A stretch of DNA of 64,000 nt from Paraburkholderia hayleyella (GTDB taxonomy: Bacteria; Pseudomonadota; Gammaproteobacteria; Burkholderiales; Burkholderiaceae): assembly GCF_009455685.1 (NCBI RefSeq), contig NZ_QPES01000001.1:1798001-1862000 (forward strand). Direction: 5' to 3'. Made by a program: the position numbers and the translations under genes. The notes beneath the pieces were generated by a model, which saw only the letters and a list, made by a program, of their open reading frames with translations, ran no database searches and was not told where the DNA came from. Shown piece after piece: positions 1 to 7,710 of this stretch. Each line of letters opens with the position of its first letter. The stretch's first letter is position 1.

Positions 1-714
1 CAGGAACAGCACCCCCTCATCGTCAGCCAGCGACAGTTGCGGCCTGACCTCATCGAGGTACTTCCTGATCCACGCCAGCGCCCTGTCTCCTATCGGAATC
101 AGCCGGTCCCGCGCGCCCTTGCCCTGGCGCACCATCACCGTGCCACGATCCATGTCCACGTCATGCACATGCAGGCCCACCAGCTCGGCACGCCGGACCC
201 CCGTGCTGTAGAACGTCTCGAGAATGGCCCGGTCCCGGATACCGATGCTGCTCGTCACATCCGGCACATTCAGGATCCGCTCGGCTTCCTCCTCACTCAG
301 GATGTGCTTCGGCAGCCGCTTCTCCATCCTCGGCATGTCGATGTCCGCTGCCGGGTTCGAGAGAATCCGGTTCTGCCGCACCAGCCACCGGAACCACAGC
401 TTCACCGGCACCAGCCGCATGTGCTGGCTGCGCCCCGAGAGTGCCTGGCCATCCTTCTTGCGGTACAGGAACAGGTAGCGCTGGTAGCGCTCCAGGATCG
501 GGCGGGTCACTTCCTGCGGGCGTGTGACGCCGCGCTCGTCGCACCACGCAATGAACCCGCGCAGGTGTATCTCGCGGTGTTCCACCGTGCCTTCGCTGTA
601 GTTGCGCACGCGCATCCATTCGAGGAACGGGCGCATCTGGTGGTACAGGCTTTGGGGATCATCTACCGGGCCAATCACGGGCAGCGGGGCGCGCGGGGTT
701 GTCTTCTTGTGCAT
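1..714 (-). CDS. tyrosine recombinase of U1, cut by the left edge
   Basis: This is the N-terminal 238 codons of a roughly 353-residue phage-type integrase; the C-terminal catalytic half lies beyond base 1. The N-terminal SAM-like core-binding domain is present (about residues 20-115). So are the first catalytic arginine (TGVRRAEL, R174) and the beta-hairpin lysine (GKGARDR, K199). The HxxR, second His and Tyr seen in the full copies are off the window. The start ATG lies 2 bases after the primase stop, so the two are translationally coupled. It differs from the other copies only at scattered positions and at the 'VDDPQ' variant near residue 17 that it shares with the U4 copy. Confidence 0.93.
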   Translation of the reverse strand, partial: MHKKTTPRAPLPVIGPVDDPQSLYHQMRPFLEWMRVRNYSEGTVEHREIHLRGFIAWCDERGVTRPQEVTRPILERYQRYLFLYRKKDGQALSGRSQHMRLVPVKLWFRWLVRQNRILSNPAADIDMPRMEKRLPKHILSEEEAERILNVPDVTSSIGIRDRAILETFYSTGVRRAELVGLHVHDVDMDRGTVMVRQGKGARDRLIPIGDRALAWIRKYLDEVRPQLSLADDEGVLFL

Positions 715-716
715 CG

Positions 717-3700
717 CTATGCCTCTCCGTTCATCGGGGACTCAACAATGCGGGTATCAACAACGCGGGCTGGAGAAGAAGTTTTTTCCCGGAACAGTGC
801 GTTTTCACCGACTCCAACTTGCGAACCCTCTACGCCTTTATCCATATGGTTTTGAGGCGAGTTCTCCAGGTCCAACCTGGGCCCATCATGGGGGCAACCT
901 GGGGGCAACTTGCTTGCCTTCTGTTCCAGCTTGCGTCCGTCGTTGTCGAGTAAATCAAGCTCTTCGACCTCAATCAGCCCCGCCAGCCTCGGCTCGTCAT
1001 CGTTCGCGCCGTCGTACATCAGTTCGTATTGCAGCAGGTGACCACGGCTGCCGCCGCGCACCAGCAGGTATTCCAGCTCCACCAGCCGCATGCAGTGCAC
1101 CTTTAACTGGTTGTCACTCCAGCGCGTGTACTCCCTGATGTCGCGCCGCGTAAAGCGCACCTCACGCCGCTTCACATGATCACGCTCGCCAAGCTCGCCC
1201 ACCATCGTGTACACCATCTTCAGCAGCCGCCGTGTCTGCGGCGGCAGCTCATCGAGCGTCCTGCCCAGCACCTCATGGGCAATCCGGTTGGCCAGCGCGA
1301 TATCGTCCTTCGTCACCTCGATGTACGTCAACGCCTCGCCCCGGTGCGTCACCGTCTGATGCGGCCGCTGGTACTGGTGCAGCAGGGCAATCGAGCGGAT
1401 CAGCGTCAGGTATTTCATGTGATCACGCCGCATCCGCGTCCTGTCATCCATGAACGTCAGCTGCTCCGCAAACGGATTCACCACGTGCACATTCTTCAGC
1501 AGCCTTTGCGCATTGCGGTGCAGCCCAACAATGTGCTGCCGGTCCGTCTCCGCGAGCAAGCCCTCCAGCGTCTGCTTCACCCGCTGCCGTGCGTGAATCT
1601 CGCGCGTCTGCTCGCGGCTCTCGTTGATCGTCAGCACCAGGCACCGGTTCAGCAGCTCCTCATCCACATCAATCGCCGTCGTCGTGAGCATCAGCATCAC
1701 CGGACCCTTCACCGTGTACTGCCTGGTTACCAGGTTGCCCGTCGCCTCGTCCTTGCCCGTGCTCGCTATCGTCAGCTCGCCATCCGACTGCAGCAGCTTC
1801 AGTGCATACGCGGCCTGCCTCACGCCTTCCTCCTCGGCAATCGCCAGAATCCGGTGCTGTAAATCCGTCTCGCCCAGGTAGAACAGGCTCTGTCCCGTCA
1901 TCGCGCTGTACTGGATGCGTTCCTCCTGCGGCATCAGGTCCAGCACCGCATCCATCAGGGAGGACTTGCCCGCCGCGCTCGAACTCTGGATCAGTACCGC
2001 CAGGGGCGCATCGAGTTTTCTGGAGACCGCCGCCAGATATCCCGCCAGCAGGTTCGCGCCTTCGCCCACCACGCCGCAGCGCGCCATGTCGGCTTCGAGT
2101 CGTGCGATCAGCTCCGGTGCCCTGAGCCAGTCCAGTGCCGCCGCGTGTTCCAGCGCGTCCATCTGCACGCCGTTTTCCTTTGGCGCGAGCGTCGCCCGGA
2201 TCGCCTCGTCCTGTAGCGTCTCCAGCTTCAGCAGGATTCGCCCAAGGTCGCGCTTCAGGGTGTCTTCCTGTGTACCGAGTTCGATAGCCGCTGTTTTCAG
2301 ATACACCGCGCGGGCCTTCGCGCTGTACATGTCGAGCGTATCGACGTGGTACGCATCGCCGCGCCGTACCTGCGCATTCACCCGCATCTGTTCCGGCCCG
2401 AGGTTCTTCTGCCAGCCGCGGATGCGCCACACCCGTTCCCCCAATGTGAACAGCAGTTCGCCGCCTTCCGTCTGCTTCACGTCTAGATCGTCCGCTGGCG
2501 CGGGCTGCACCGCCATCGCCGTGACTGGCGTCACCGCAGCCTCAGCCGTAGCAACAGCGGCTAGGGAAGAGGGCGGTTTAACGTCCTTCACGTCATCAAC
2601 CGGCACCGGTTCAGCCTGCGCCGTTATACCGGAGCGTTTGCCCTTGCCAGTCCATTCCGCCTGCTGCAACAGCACCCCAAGGCTCTTCTCCGTCCCACAG
2701 GGACTTCCGCTGGTCGCAGGAGCTACTTTCCTTGCGTAGTCGTTCGCGTCCATCCCCTTCGGGAACAGCACGCGCCATGTCCCGATCCCTGCCTCATGCA
2801 GTTCAGTCGCAAGCTTCTCCGCCGCAGCGTTGCCCGCATCGTCCCGGTCGTATGCGATCCACACCTGCCCAGTGCCGTGCCGTTTCAGTGCGTTCCAGTG
2901 GTCCTGCGTAAATCCATTCACTCCATATGCGGCGATCACATTGCGATACCCCGCACACCAGAACGTCAGCGCATCGATGAGCGCCTCGCACACGATCACT
3001 TCACGGCTGGCCACCAGCGCCGCTTCATTCCACACACCGGCAAGCGGCAGCGACAGGTACAGATGCTTCGGCTGGCCCGCCGGGATCTTGTGGCCCGGTG
3101 CGATCCGCCTGCCGTACATCTGCCTGACTGCGCCCGATTCCAGATCCATCACCGGCACCACCAGACACCCGTTCAGATGCTCATGGCCTGACTCGCGGTA
3201 CACCCCGACGCGTTGCAGCTTCGCGCGCACCTCGCGGCCTTCCTTCGAATACCCCGGCGGCAGGCGGTATGTCAGGCTCTTGTTGGCATACCCCAGGCGG
3301 AACGTGCCGACTACCTCGCCATGCACCAGGCCGCGCTGCGCCAGATACGCCTGCGCCTCCGGACTCTGCTTCAGGCTCTCGTGATACGTATCCGCCACCT
3401 GGCCCAGCAGAACCTGTTCATCGGCGTCCGCCGCCAGGGAAGCCAGGGGGCGCGTAAAACTCAGCTTGACCCCAACCTTGTCGGCCGCAGCCAGCGGCGC
3501 ATCGTTACGCAGTAACTGCACCGCATGCGGCAGCGATACCCCCTGCGTACGCATGACCCAGTCCAGCACCGTGCCCGACGCGCCACAGCCGAAGCAGTGG
3601 TACACGTTCTTCGCCTCCGACACCGACAGGCTCGGCGTGTCCTCTTCATGGAACACGCAGCGCATGACCCAGTCGCGGCCGCGCTTCTTCAGCGTGTGAC

Positions 3701-3776
3701 CCTGCGACTCAACAAGGCGCAGCAGCGAGACCTCGCGCTTTAGGCGCTCCAGCTCCGCTTCCGGGATTCGCGGCAT
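717..3776 (-). CDS. CHC2/Toprim primase with P-loop ATPase domain, U1
   Basis: This 1019-residue protein is likely a primase-helicase that replicates the excised element. Seen in the sequence: a CHC2 zinc finger C40-x2-H43-x17-C61-x2-C64; a Toprim fold with E264/D268 (VCEALIDAL) and D310-R-D312; a Pro/Ala-rich variable linker at about 350-435; a P-loop SSSAAGKSS (K604); a Walker-B-like ILAIAEEE (about 643-650); an arginine-finger-like NRCLVL (about 710-715); a winged-helix-like segment (about 880-930); and a polar, variable tail ending NGEA (tail type A). The start MPRIP follows an AAGGA ribosome site with 6-base spacing. It is divergent from the XRE gene, with a shared operator region between them. 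The helicase role is inferred from domain order. The start context and the domains make the gene call itself secure. Confidence 0.9.
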   Translation of the reverse strand: MPRIPEAELERLKREVSLLRLVESQGHTLKKRGRDWVMRCVFHEEDTPSLSVSEAKNVYHCFGCGASGTVLDWVMRTQGVSLPHAVQLLRNDAPLAAADKVGVKLSFTRPLASLAADADEQVLLGQVADTYHESLKQSPEAQAYLAQRGLVHGEVVGTFRLGYANKSLTYRLPPGYSKEGREVRAKLQRVGVYRESGHEHLNGCLVVPVMDLESGAVRQMYGRRIAPGHKIPAGQPKHLYLSLPLAGVWNEAALVASREVIVCEALIDALTFWCAGYRNVIAAYGVNGFTQDHWNALKRHGTGQVWIAYDRDDAGNAAAEKLATELHEAGIGTWRVLFPKGMDANDYARKVAPATSGSPCGTEKSLGVLLQQAEWTGKGKRSGITAQAEPVPVDDVKDVKPPSSLAAVATAEAAVTPVTAMAVQPAPADDLDVKQTEGGELLFTLGERVWRIRGWQKNLGPEQMRVNAQVRRGDAYHVDTLDMYSAKARAVYLKTAAIELGTQEDTLKRDLGRILLKLETLQDEAIRATLAPKENGVQMDALEHAAALDWLRAPELIARLEADMARCGVVGEGANLLAGYLAAVSRKLDAPLAVLIQSSSAAGKSSLMDAVLDLMPQEERIQYSAMTGQSLFYLGETDLQHRILAIAEEEGVRQAAYALKLLQSDGELTIASTGKDEATGNLVTRQYTVKGPVMLMLTTTAIDVDEELLNRCLVLTINESREQTREIHARQRVKQTLEGLLAETDRQHIVGLHRNAQRLLKNVHVVNPFAEQLTFMDDRTRMRRDHMKYLTLIRSIALLHQYQRPHQTVTHRGEALTYIEVTKDDIALANRIAHEVLGRTLDELPPQTRRLLKMVYTMVGELGERDHVKRREVRFTRRDIREYTRWSDNQLKVHCMRLVELEYLLVRGGSRGHLLQYELMYDGANDDEPRLAGLIEVEELDLLDNDGRKLEQKASKLPPGCPHDGPRLDLENSPQNHMDKGVEGSQVGVGENALFREKTSSPARVVDTRIVESPMNGEA

Positions 3777-3812
3777 AAATCATCCTTCGGCTAGAAACCT
3801 GTCAAGAGGTTT

Positions 3813-3856
3813 TGAGTAAAAATAACTCAGTTGCATACTACTCATAAAATGAGTAG
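3813..3856. promoter_or_regulatory. operator-like dyads, U1 regulator type 1
   Basis: Two inverted repeats lie between the divergent primase and XRE genes: TGAGT-N7-ACTCA (3813-3829) and the perfect CTACTCAT-AAA-ATGAGTAG (3838-3856). They share the half-site ACTCA. They probably bind the adjacent XRE protein and control both directions. Confidence 0.6.
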
Positions 3857-3891
3857 AGTCAAGTGCGTTACATCAACTCAGGGGTATCTTC

Positions 3892-4281
3892 ATGGCTCGG
3901 TTTCCACTACTCACCCATGCCATGAATGCCAGAGACGAAGAATTTTTTAGGGCGCTGGGCTCCCGCATCGCACAGGCCAGGAAAGAGCATGGCCTGACGC
4001 AGCAGCAACTGGCTGAACAGTTGGGCATCCCGCAGCAGACGCTGGCCCATTACGAGGTCGCCCGTGCCCGCCTGCCTGCTTCCATGCTGCCAGCCCTGGC
4101 GCAGTTGCTCACCCTTTCAATGGATGAACTGATGGGCACCCAGGTGGCACGGCGGGCAGGCAGGCGCGGGCCGACCTCACGCCTGCGCCAGCAGATCGAG
4201 GCGATTGAGCATTTGCCCAAGGCCCGGCAGCAGTTCGTCTCACAAATGCTCGATACCGTGCTGGCCCAGACCCGGCAGTAG
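3892..4281 (+). CDS. XRE-family HTH regulator, type 1 (U1)
   Basis: A 129-residue DNA-binding protein. The helix-turn-helix is at about residues 24-60 (RIAQARKEHGLTQQQLAEQLGIPQQTLAHYE, described here by its ends: RIAQ to HYE). The rest is a polar tail likely used for dimerisation. I chose the start at MARF because AGGGG lies 7 bases upstream. An internal start at MNARDEEF is possible, and all four regulator types in this array show the same pattern of a short N-terminal extension followed by a second Met. The gene precedes the SymE-like gene with a 92-base gap that holds a strong hairpin. It likely represses the primase/integrase operon and perhaps itself. Confidence 0.9.
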   Translation: MARFPLLTHAMNARDEEFFRALGSRIAQARKEHGLTQQQLAEQLGIPQQTLAHYEVARARLPASMLPALAQLLTLSMDELMGTQVARRAGRRGPTSRLRQQIEAIEHLPKARQQFVSQMLDTVLAQTRQ

Positions 4282-4307
4282 GGCAGTTTTCCTGACGTAA
4301 ACGAAGC

Positions 4308-4341
4308 GCGGGCGATGAGTGCGCTAACACTCACCGCCCGC
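4308..4341 (+). promoter_or_regulatory. conserved hairpin in the symE leader, U1
   Basis: A 14-base stem (GCGGGCGATGAGTG / CACTCACCGCCCGC, one A-C mismatch) has the loop CGCTAA and ends 32 bases before the SymE-like start. There is no T-tract, so it does not look like a simple terminator. It may control symE translation or mark an antisense RNA as in SymE/SymR. Confidence 0.55.
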
Positions 4342-4373
4342 TGACCACAACCAGCTCAACACAGGAGCTCGCC

Positions 4374-4694
4374 ATGGCTGATGCCGATCTTAAACCACGT
4401 CGTACACGCAAGGAACAGGTCACCTGTCTTTCTGTTGCGCTTGAGCAGGCACCTGCTGCGCGCCACACGGGAGAACACGGCAAACGGGCCGCCTTTCCAT
4501 GGATGCAGATCGCCGATGATCTGCTCGAACGGCTGGGCTTTATGCCTGGGCAGCAGGTTTTGTTCTGCGCCGATCATCGCGGCGGATGCATCTCTATCTC
4601 GCCTGATCATGACTACCGCATCGCGGGCCACTACATGAACCCGGCTGAAGCTGTGGACATGCTGCAACGGCGTGCCAGGCGCAAAGGCAAATGA
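4374..4694 (+). CDS. SymE-like small toxin, long form (U1)
   Basis: This 106-residue protein has the SymE-family core at about residues 42-80 (FPWMQIADDLLERLGF, then a G-Q-x-V strand, then ISISPD), which matches the AbrB-like beta fold of Escherichia coli SymE. SymE is a type I toxin normally held down by an antisense RNA. The first nine residues (MADADLKP-) are conserved in all eight array copies although the rest differs. This copy carries a longer basic C-terminus (to RRARRKGK). The ribosome site AGGAG lies 6 bases upstream. It is convergent with the immunity gene and shares a hairpin terminator with it. The function is inferred from family resemblance; a regulatory DNA-binding role is also possible. 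Confidence 0.72.
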   Translation: MADADLKPRRTRKEQVTCLSVALEQAPAARHTGEHGKRAAFPWMQIADDLLERLGFMPGQQVLFCADHRGGCISISPDHDYRIAGHYMNPAEAVDMLQRRARRKGK

Positions 4695-4728
4695 ACGGTA
4701 CCCCCAGCCTTTGCGCTGGGGGTACCGT
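4695..4728. terminator. bidirectional terminator hairpin, U1
   Basis: Perfect 14-base stem (ACGGTACCCCCAGC and its complement) with the loop CTTTGC. It lies between the stop codons of the convergent symE-like and immunity genes. Confidence 0.7.
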
Positions 4729-4736
4729 GGCCTGCA

Positions 4737-4859
4737 TTAGCTAAAGAAGATGTTTTTAATAAGCACGTACACGATGAAACCCATGATGGCTGTGAAAACA
4801 CTCCACCAGAGGATCTTCTGTATACGTGTCTTGGGTACTGTCGTTATCGAAGGTCCCAT
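4737..4859 (-). CDS. 40-residue membrane protein, probable immunity to CT of U1
   Basis: A tiny ORF starts 2 bases after the toxin stop codon and encodes a basic N-terminus (TVPKTRIQK) followed by a single hydrophobic helix (ILWWSVFTAIMGFIVYVLI) and a short tail NIFFS. Its place immediately after the CT is where CdiI genes sit. The U2 copy is the same from the TRIQK segment onward. At 40 residues it would be a very small immunity protein. It could instead be a lysis-like or toxin-delivery peptide. It is shorter than usual gene-finder limits and is easy to miss. Confidence 0.55.
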   Translation of the reverse strand: MGPSITTVPKTRIQKILWWSVFTAIMGFIVYVLIKNIFFS

Positions 4860-4861
4860 AG

Positions 4862-5707
4862 TTACCACCTGACTCCTGTTTTTCCCTGATCTTTCGAGAA
4901 ACCCCAACCAACAGATGCAGGGTTGTTTGTTTTTCCAACATTCACACCACTACCAATACCAATAACTGTTGCAGTGCCATTGCCCGGTGACACCATGACG
5001 CCACCGCCAAAGCCGCTGTATAACGCTGATCCGCCTCCGGCATATCCCCCCGCAAAGTCGTTTGTCTGACCCGGCTTCACATGGCCAGTATTAAGATAGC
5101 CAGCAGAAATTCCGACCCCAGCACCAACAGCATTGGGAACACCCATATTCACGCCATAACCAAAGAATGCATTCCCATCCCGTGTAAACGTCCCCCACGC
5201 ACTGCCCACAAAGTAATCGACCTGGAAGTTCACAAAGTCCGGGGCGCGGATCAAGCCCGGATTCGAGCCGGTGGTAGTTGGCTGGTATGACAGCCCGCTA
5301 CCCTGTGCGCCTTTAGCGATATACGCCTGCACATCAGGATCGCCCGGCCCCAGGCTCTGGGCCCAGACCTGCTGCCCAGCCTTGTTCACGCCATAGGACT
5401 GCCACCCGGTTCCATCCTGCGGCTGGGCGCCGGTGGCCACCCGAACACCTCCCGGCTCAGTCTGGCCATTCACCGTCAGGTCCATCCGCGCCATCTGGTT
5501 TTCGATGTCCTGCTCGGTGTACTTGCCGCCGCTTTCGTTGGCCAGTTTTTTTGCCAGCGTCTGTTCTTTCGCCTTGCGATCCTCATGAATTTGCCGGTTA
5601 AAGCGGACACGGCACCCCGACACGCCCGCCGTTGCCGGTAAGGTTTTTTCCCTGACGCAACAGTCACTTGCAACACGTTTTTGCCCGACGCTGTCCGTTG
5701 CCAGCAT
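4862..5707 (-). CDS. displaced CdiA-CT toxin cassette, group A (U1)
   Basis: A 281-residue frame. Residues 1-33 (MLATDSVGQKR to SGCRV) are read from the end of element U2. From RFNRQIH onward it is homologous to CdiA C-termini. A charged pre-toxin segment (EDRKAKEQTLAKK...) is followed by a conserved block (DFVNFQVDYFVGSAWGTF) shared with U2, and then by a glycine-rich terminal domain of about 85 residues unlike U2. I recognise no nuclease motif; the Gly/Val-rich pattern and the membrane immunity partner suggest action at the membrane. It has no secretion signal, so it is silent as a CDI toxin unless joined to cdiA through the RFNRQ core. The ATG may allow weak cytoplasmic expression. Confidence 0.75.
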   Translation of the reverse strand: MLATDSVGQKRVASDCCVREKTLPATAGVSGCRVRFNRQIHEDRKAKEQTLAKKLANESGGKYTEQDIENQMARMDLTVNGQTEPGGVRVATGAQPQDGTGWQSYGVNKAGQQVWAQSLGPGDPDVQAYIAKGAQGSGLSYQPTTTGSNPGLIRAPDFVNFQVDYFVGSAWGTFTRDGNAFFGYGVNMGVPNAVGAGVGISAGYLNTGHVKPGQTNDFAGGYAGGGSALYSGFGGGVMVSPGNGTATVIGIGSGVNVGKTNNPASVGWGFSKDQGKTGVRW

Positions 5708-5723
5708 TTTTTTGCCCCGACGC
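5591..5723. other. attachment-site candidate at the U2/U1 junction
   Basis: The core TTGCCGGTTAAAGCGG (5591-5606) reads RFNRQ on the minus strand. It is followed by three same-direction repeats of T-rich-GCCC(C)GACGC at 5644-5658, 5678-5691 and 5707-5723. The 32-33 base spacing is about three helical turns, as expected for integrase arm sites on one DNA face. A weaker fourth copy (CACCCCGACAC) lies near 5613. The third repeat overlaps the ATG of the displaced CT. Confidence 0.6.
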
Positions 5724-6648
5724 GGTTTTGCGCTAAAGAAGCGAGTTTGCCAGAGGCGTCATTTTTGGGGAGCGCTCGTTAGCATGTCGAAGTCACTGGA
5801 GCCGCCTGGTTTGGCGGCGTCCGCAGGGCGACGGCAAACCAGGCGGAACATGGCCGTCGCCAGCCTCACACGCCAGGAGCTGGCCACCGCCCCATGGCGG
5901 GCTAAAGAAGAGACATGCGAAGAGCCATGCCCTGGCCCAGGGTTCTGGCCTGGCGCCTGCACACCGCCACGCTAGAACCCGTCAGGGCCGCGCGAAGCGC
6001 GCCGAAGGGAAGCCTTGACGGAGGAGGGTGTGCCACGCTGGGCAATGCGGTGCAAGCCGTCAGTGTGGCTTGCAGCGCATGCAGTGCGTTTCTGGTTTTG
6101 ACGTTGGAATTTGATTTCCGCTGCGCAGCAGCGGCAGGACAGGGAGCCCCGTGGGGGCGGACGGGCAGGGCCGGGCGGGGCCCAGTTCCACTCATGGCCG
6201 CTTCGCGGCCCCTGACTTTACTCATGCGCGCAGCGCCCGATCCGGGGGGCCGGGGGCCAGTGACATAACGCGAATTATCAACGTTTGCCGGGCCGCCACA
6301 CCCGGATGGATTCGTGCCGTGGCGGCCCGGCAAACGTTGATAATTGCCTTTCGCGTTATGTTAAATAGACTGACGGGACCCGAAGGGGCACGGCAGGCTA
6401 TTTACCCCCGGCCCCCCTCGTTGGCCTCCGGCCGCAGGCCGCACTTTCTCATTCCAGGACACTGTCGGGGCGCATGCCCCGCACGAATCCATTCGTTACC
6501 CGGCTGGGCCGCCCCGGCCCACACTTTTTAATTCCAGGACATTCACGGTGCGTAGGCACCGCACGAACCCTTTCCTCTCCGATCCGGGCCGTTCCGGCCC
6601 GGCACTTTTCTATTCCAGGGGTCAGCGGGGCGTAGGCCCCGGTGGATT
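5708..6648. other. conserved non-coding block of U2
   Basis: There is no credible gene in 940 bases. It is nearly unchanged in every unit and packed with inverted repeats: CCGCCTGGTTTG at 5802-5813 pairs with 5835-5846; GC-rich stems follow around 5985-6000, 6120-6135 and 6187-6200; then the 97-bp palindrome, a short AAATAG/CTATTT inverted repeat (about 6364-6402), and the 80-bp repeats. Small frames on both strands differ in length between units and are read through hairpins. Candidate roles are a replication origin for the primase or a recombinase accessory region. Confidence 0.6.
6264..6360. repeat. 97-bp interrupted palindrome, U2
   Basis: The arms are perfect over 26 bases (ATTATCAACGTTTGCC then GGGCCGCCAC, and the complement) around a 19-base spacer. 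An outer CATAACGCG pairs with CGCGTTATG across small bulges. Present once per unit. Confidence 0.85.
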
Positions 6649-6650
6649 CT
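6421..6650. repeat. 80-bp tandem hairpin repeats, three copies (U2)
   Basis: ATTCCAGG recurs at 6451, 6531 and 6612 (spacing 80 and 81). Each copy carries a short stem (GGGGC/GCCCC or GGTGC/GCACC) and a second GGCC-rich stem. Base changes between copies keep the pairing. The last copy abuts the integrase stop codon. Confidence 0.75.
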
Positions 6651-7710
6651 ATTGGGCTTCTGTCTTGCCATACACGCGCTGCAGGAGCCGCCCCGGCTTC
6701 AGCCCTTCTATTTCTGCACGCTGCTCCACCCGCTCCAGCCGTGCCGGATGCGTGGCCGTATGAATCTCCTTGAGCGCCCGGATCGCCACCTGCGTATACA
6801 CCTGCGTGCTCGTCAGTTGCGCATGCCCCAGCATCACCTGCACGAACCTCACATCGGCCCCGTTCTCCAGCATCAGCGTGGCCATCGTGTGCCGGAACAG
6901 GTGACACGAGCCGCTCTTGTTCACCCCTGAGCACTTGATGTAGTCCGACACCAGTTGCCCCATGCTGCGCAGACCGATCGAATCGCCCGTCAGCGCCAGG
7001 AACAGCACCCCCTCATCGTCAGCCAGCGACAGTTGCGGCCTGACCTCATCGAGGTACTTCCTGATCCACGCCAGCGCCCTGTCTCCTATCGGAATCAGCC
7101 GGTCCCGCGCGCCCTTGCCCTGGCGCACCATCACCGTGCCACGATCCATGTCCACGTCATGCACATGCAGGCCCACCAGCTCGGCACGCCGGACCCCCGT
7201 GCTGTAGAACGTCTCGAGAATGGCCCGGTCCCGGATACCGATGCTGCTCGTCACATCCGGCACATTCAGGATCCGCTCGGCTTCCTCCTCACTCAGGATG
7301 TGCCTGGGCAGCCGCTTCTCCATCCTCGGCATGTCGATGTCCGCTGCCGGATTGGAGAGGATCCGGTTCTGCCGCACCAGCCACCGGAACCACAGCTTCA
7401 CCGGCACCAGCCGCATGTGCTGGCTGCGTCCCGAGAGCGCCTGGCCATCCTTCTTGCGGTACAGGAACAGGTAGCGCTGGTAGCGCTCAAGGATCGGGCG
7501 CGTCACTTCCTGCGGACGTGTGACGCCGCGCTCGTCGCACCACGCTATAAATCCACGCAGGTGTATCTCGCGGTGTTCCACCGTGCCTTCGCTGTAGTTG
7601 CGCACGCGCATCCATTCGAGGAACGGGCGCATCTGGTGGTACAGGCTTTGGGGATCATCGGCCGGGCCAATCACGGGCAGCGGGGCGCGCGGGGTTGTCT
7701 TCTTGTGCAT
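6649..7710 (-). CDS. tyrosine recombinase (phage-type integrase), U2
   Basis: A complete 353-residue site-specific recombinase. It has a SAM-like core-binding domain at about 20-115 and a catalytic domain at about 135-310 with the full set R174, K199, H270-x2-R273, H296 and nucleophile Y305 (VYTQ). This corresponds closely to the spacing in XerD. The C-terminal tail ends KTEAQ. The ATG overlaps the primase TGA by one base (TGATG); a GTG one codon upstream is an alternative start. It is expected to excise and insert the element at the RFNRQ cores. Identity among the eight copies is so high that they probably act in trans on all units. Confidence 0.95.
   Translation of the reverse strand: MHKKTTPRAPLPVIGPADDPQSLYHQMRPFLEWMRVRNYSEGTVEHREIHLRGFIAWCDERGVTRPQEVTRPILERYQRYLFLYRKKDGQALSGRSQHMRLVPVKLWFRWLVRQNRILSNPAADIDMPRMEKRLPRHILSEEEAERILNVPDVTSSIGIRDRAILETFYSTGVRRAELVGLHVHDVDMDRGTVMVRQGKGARDRLIPIGDRALAWIRKYLDEVRPQLSLADDEGVLFLALTGDSIGLRSMGQLVSDYIKCSGVNKSGSCHLFRHTMATLMLENGADVRFVQVMLGHAQLTSTQVYTQVAIRALKEIHTATHPARLERVEQRAEIEGLKPGRLLQRVYGKTEAQ

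Noticed and set aside
4756..4941. 61-residue minus-strand ORF overlapping the U1 immunity gene
   Set aside because: It overlaps the toxin end out of frame, lacks hydrophobic character and is not kept in U2.
5902..6333. 143-residue minus-strand ORF in the non-coding block, recurring in each unit
   Set aside because: It crosses hairpins and half of the palindrome, its length changes between units (141 to 191), and it has no ribosome site or family resemblance. GC-rich DNA makes such open frames by chance.
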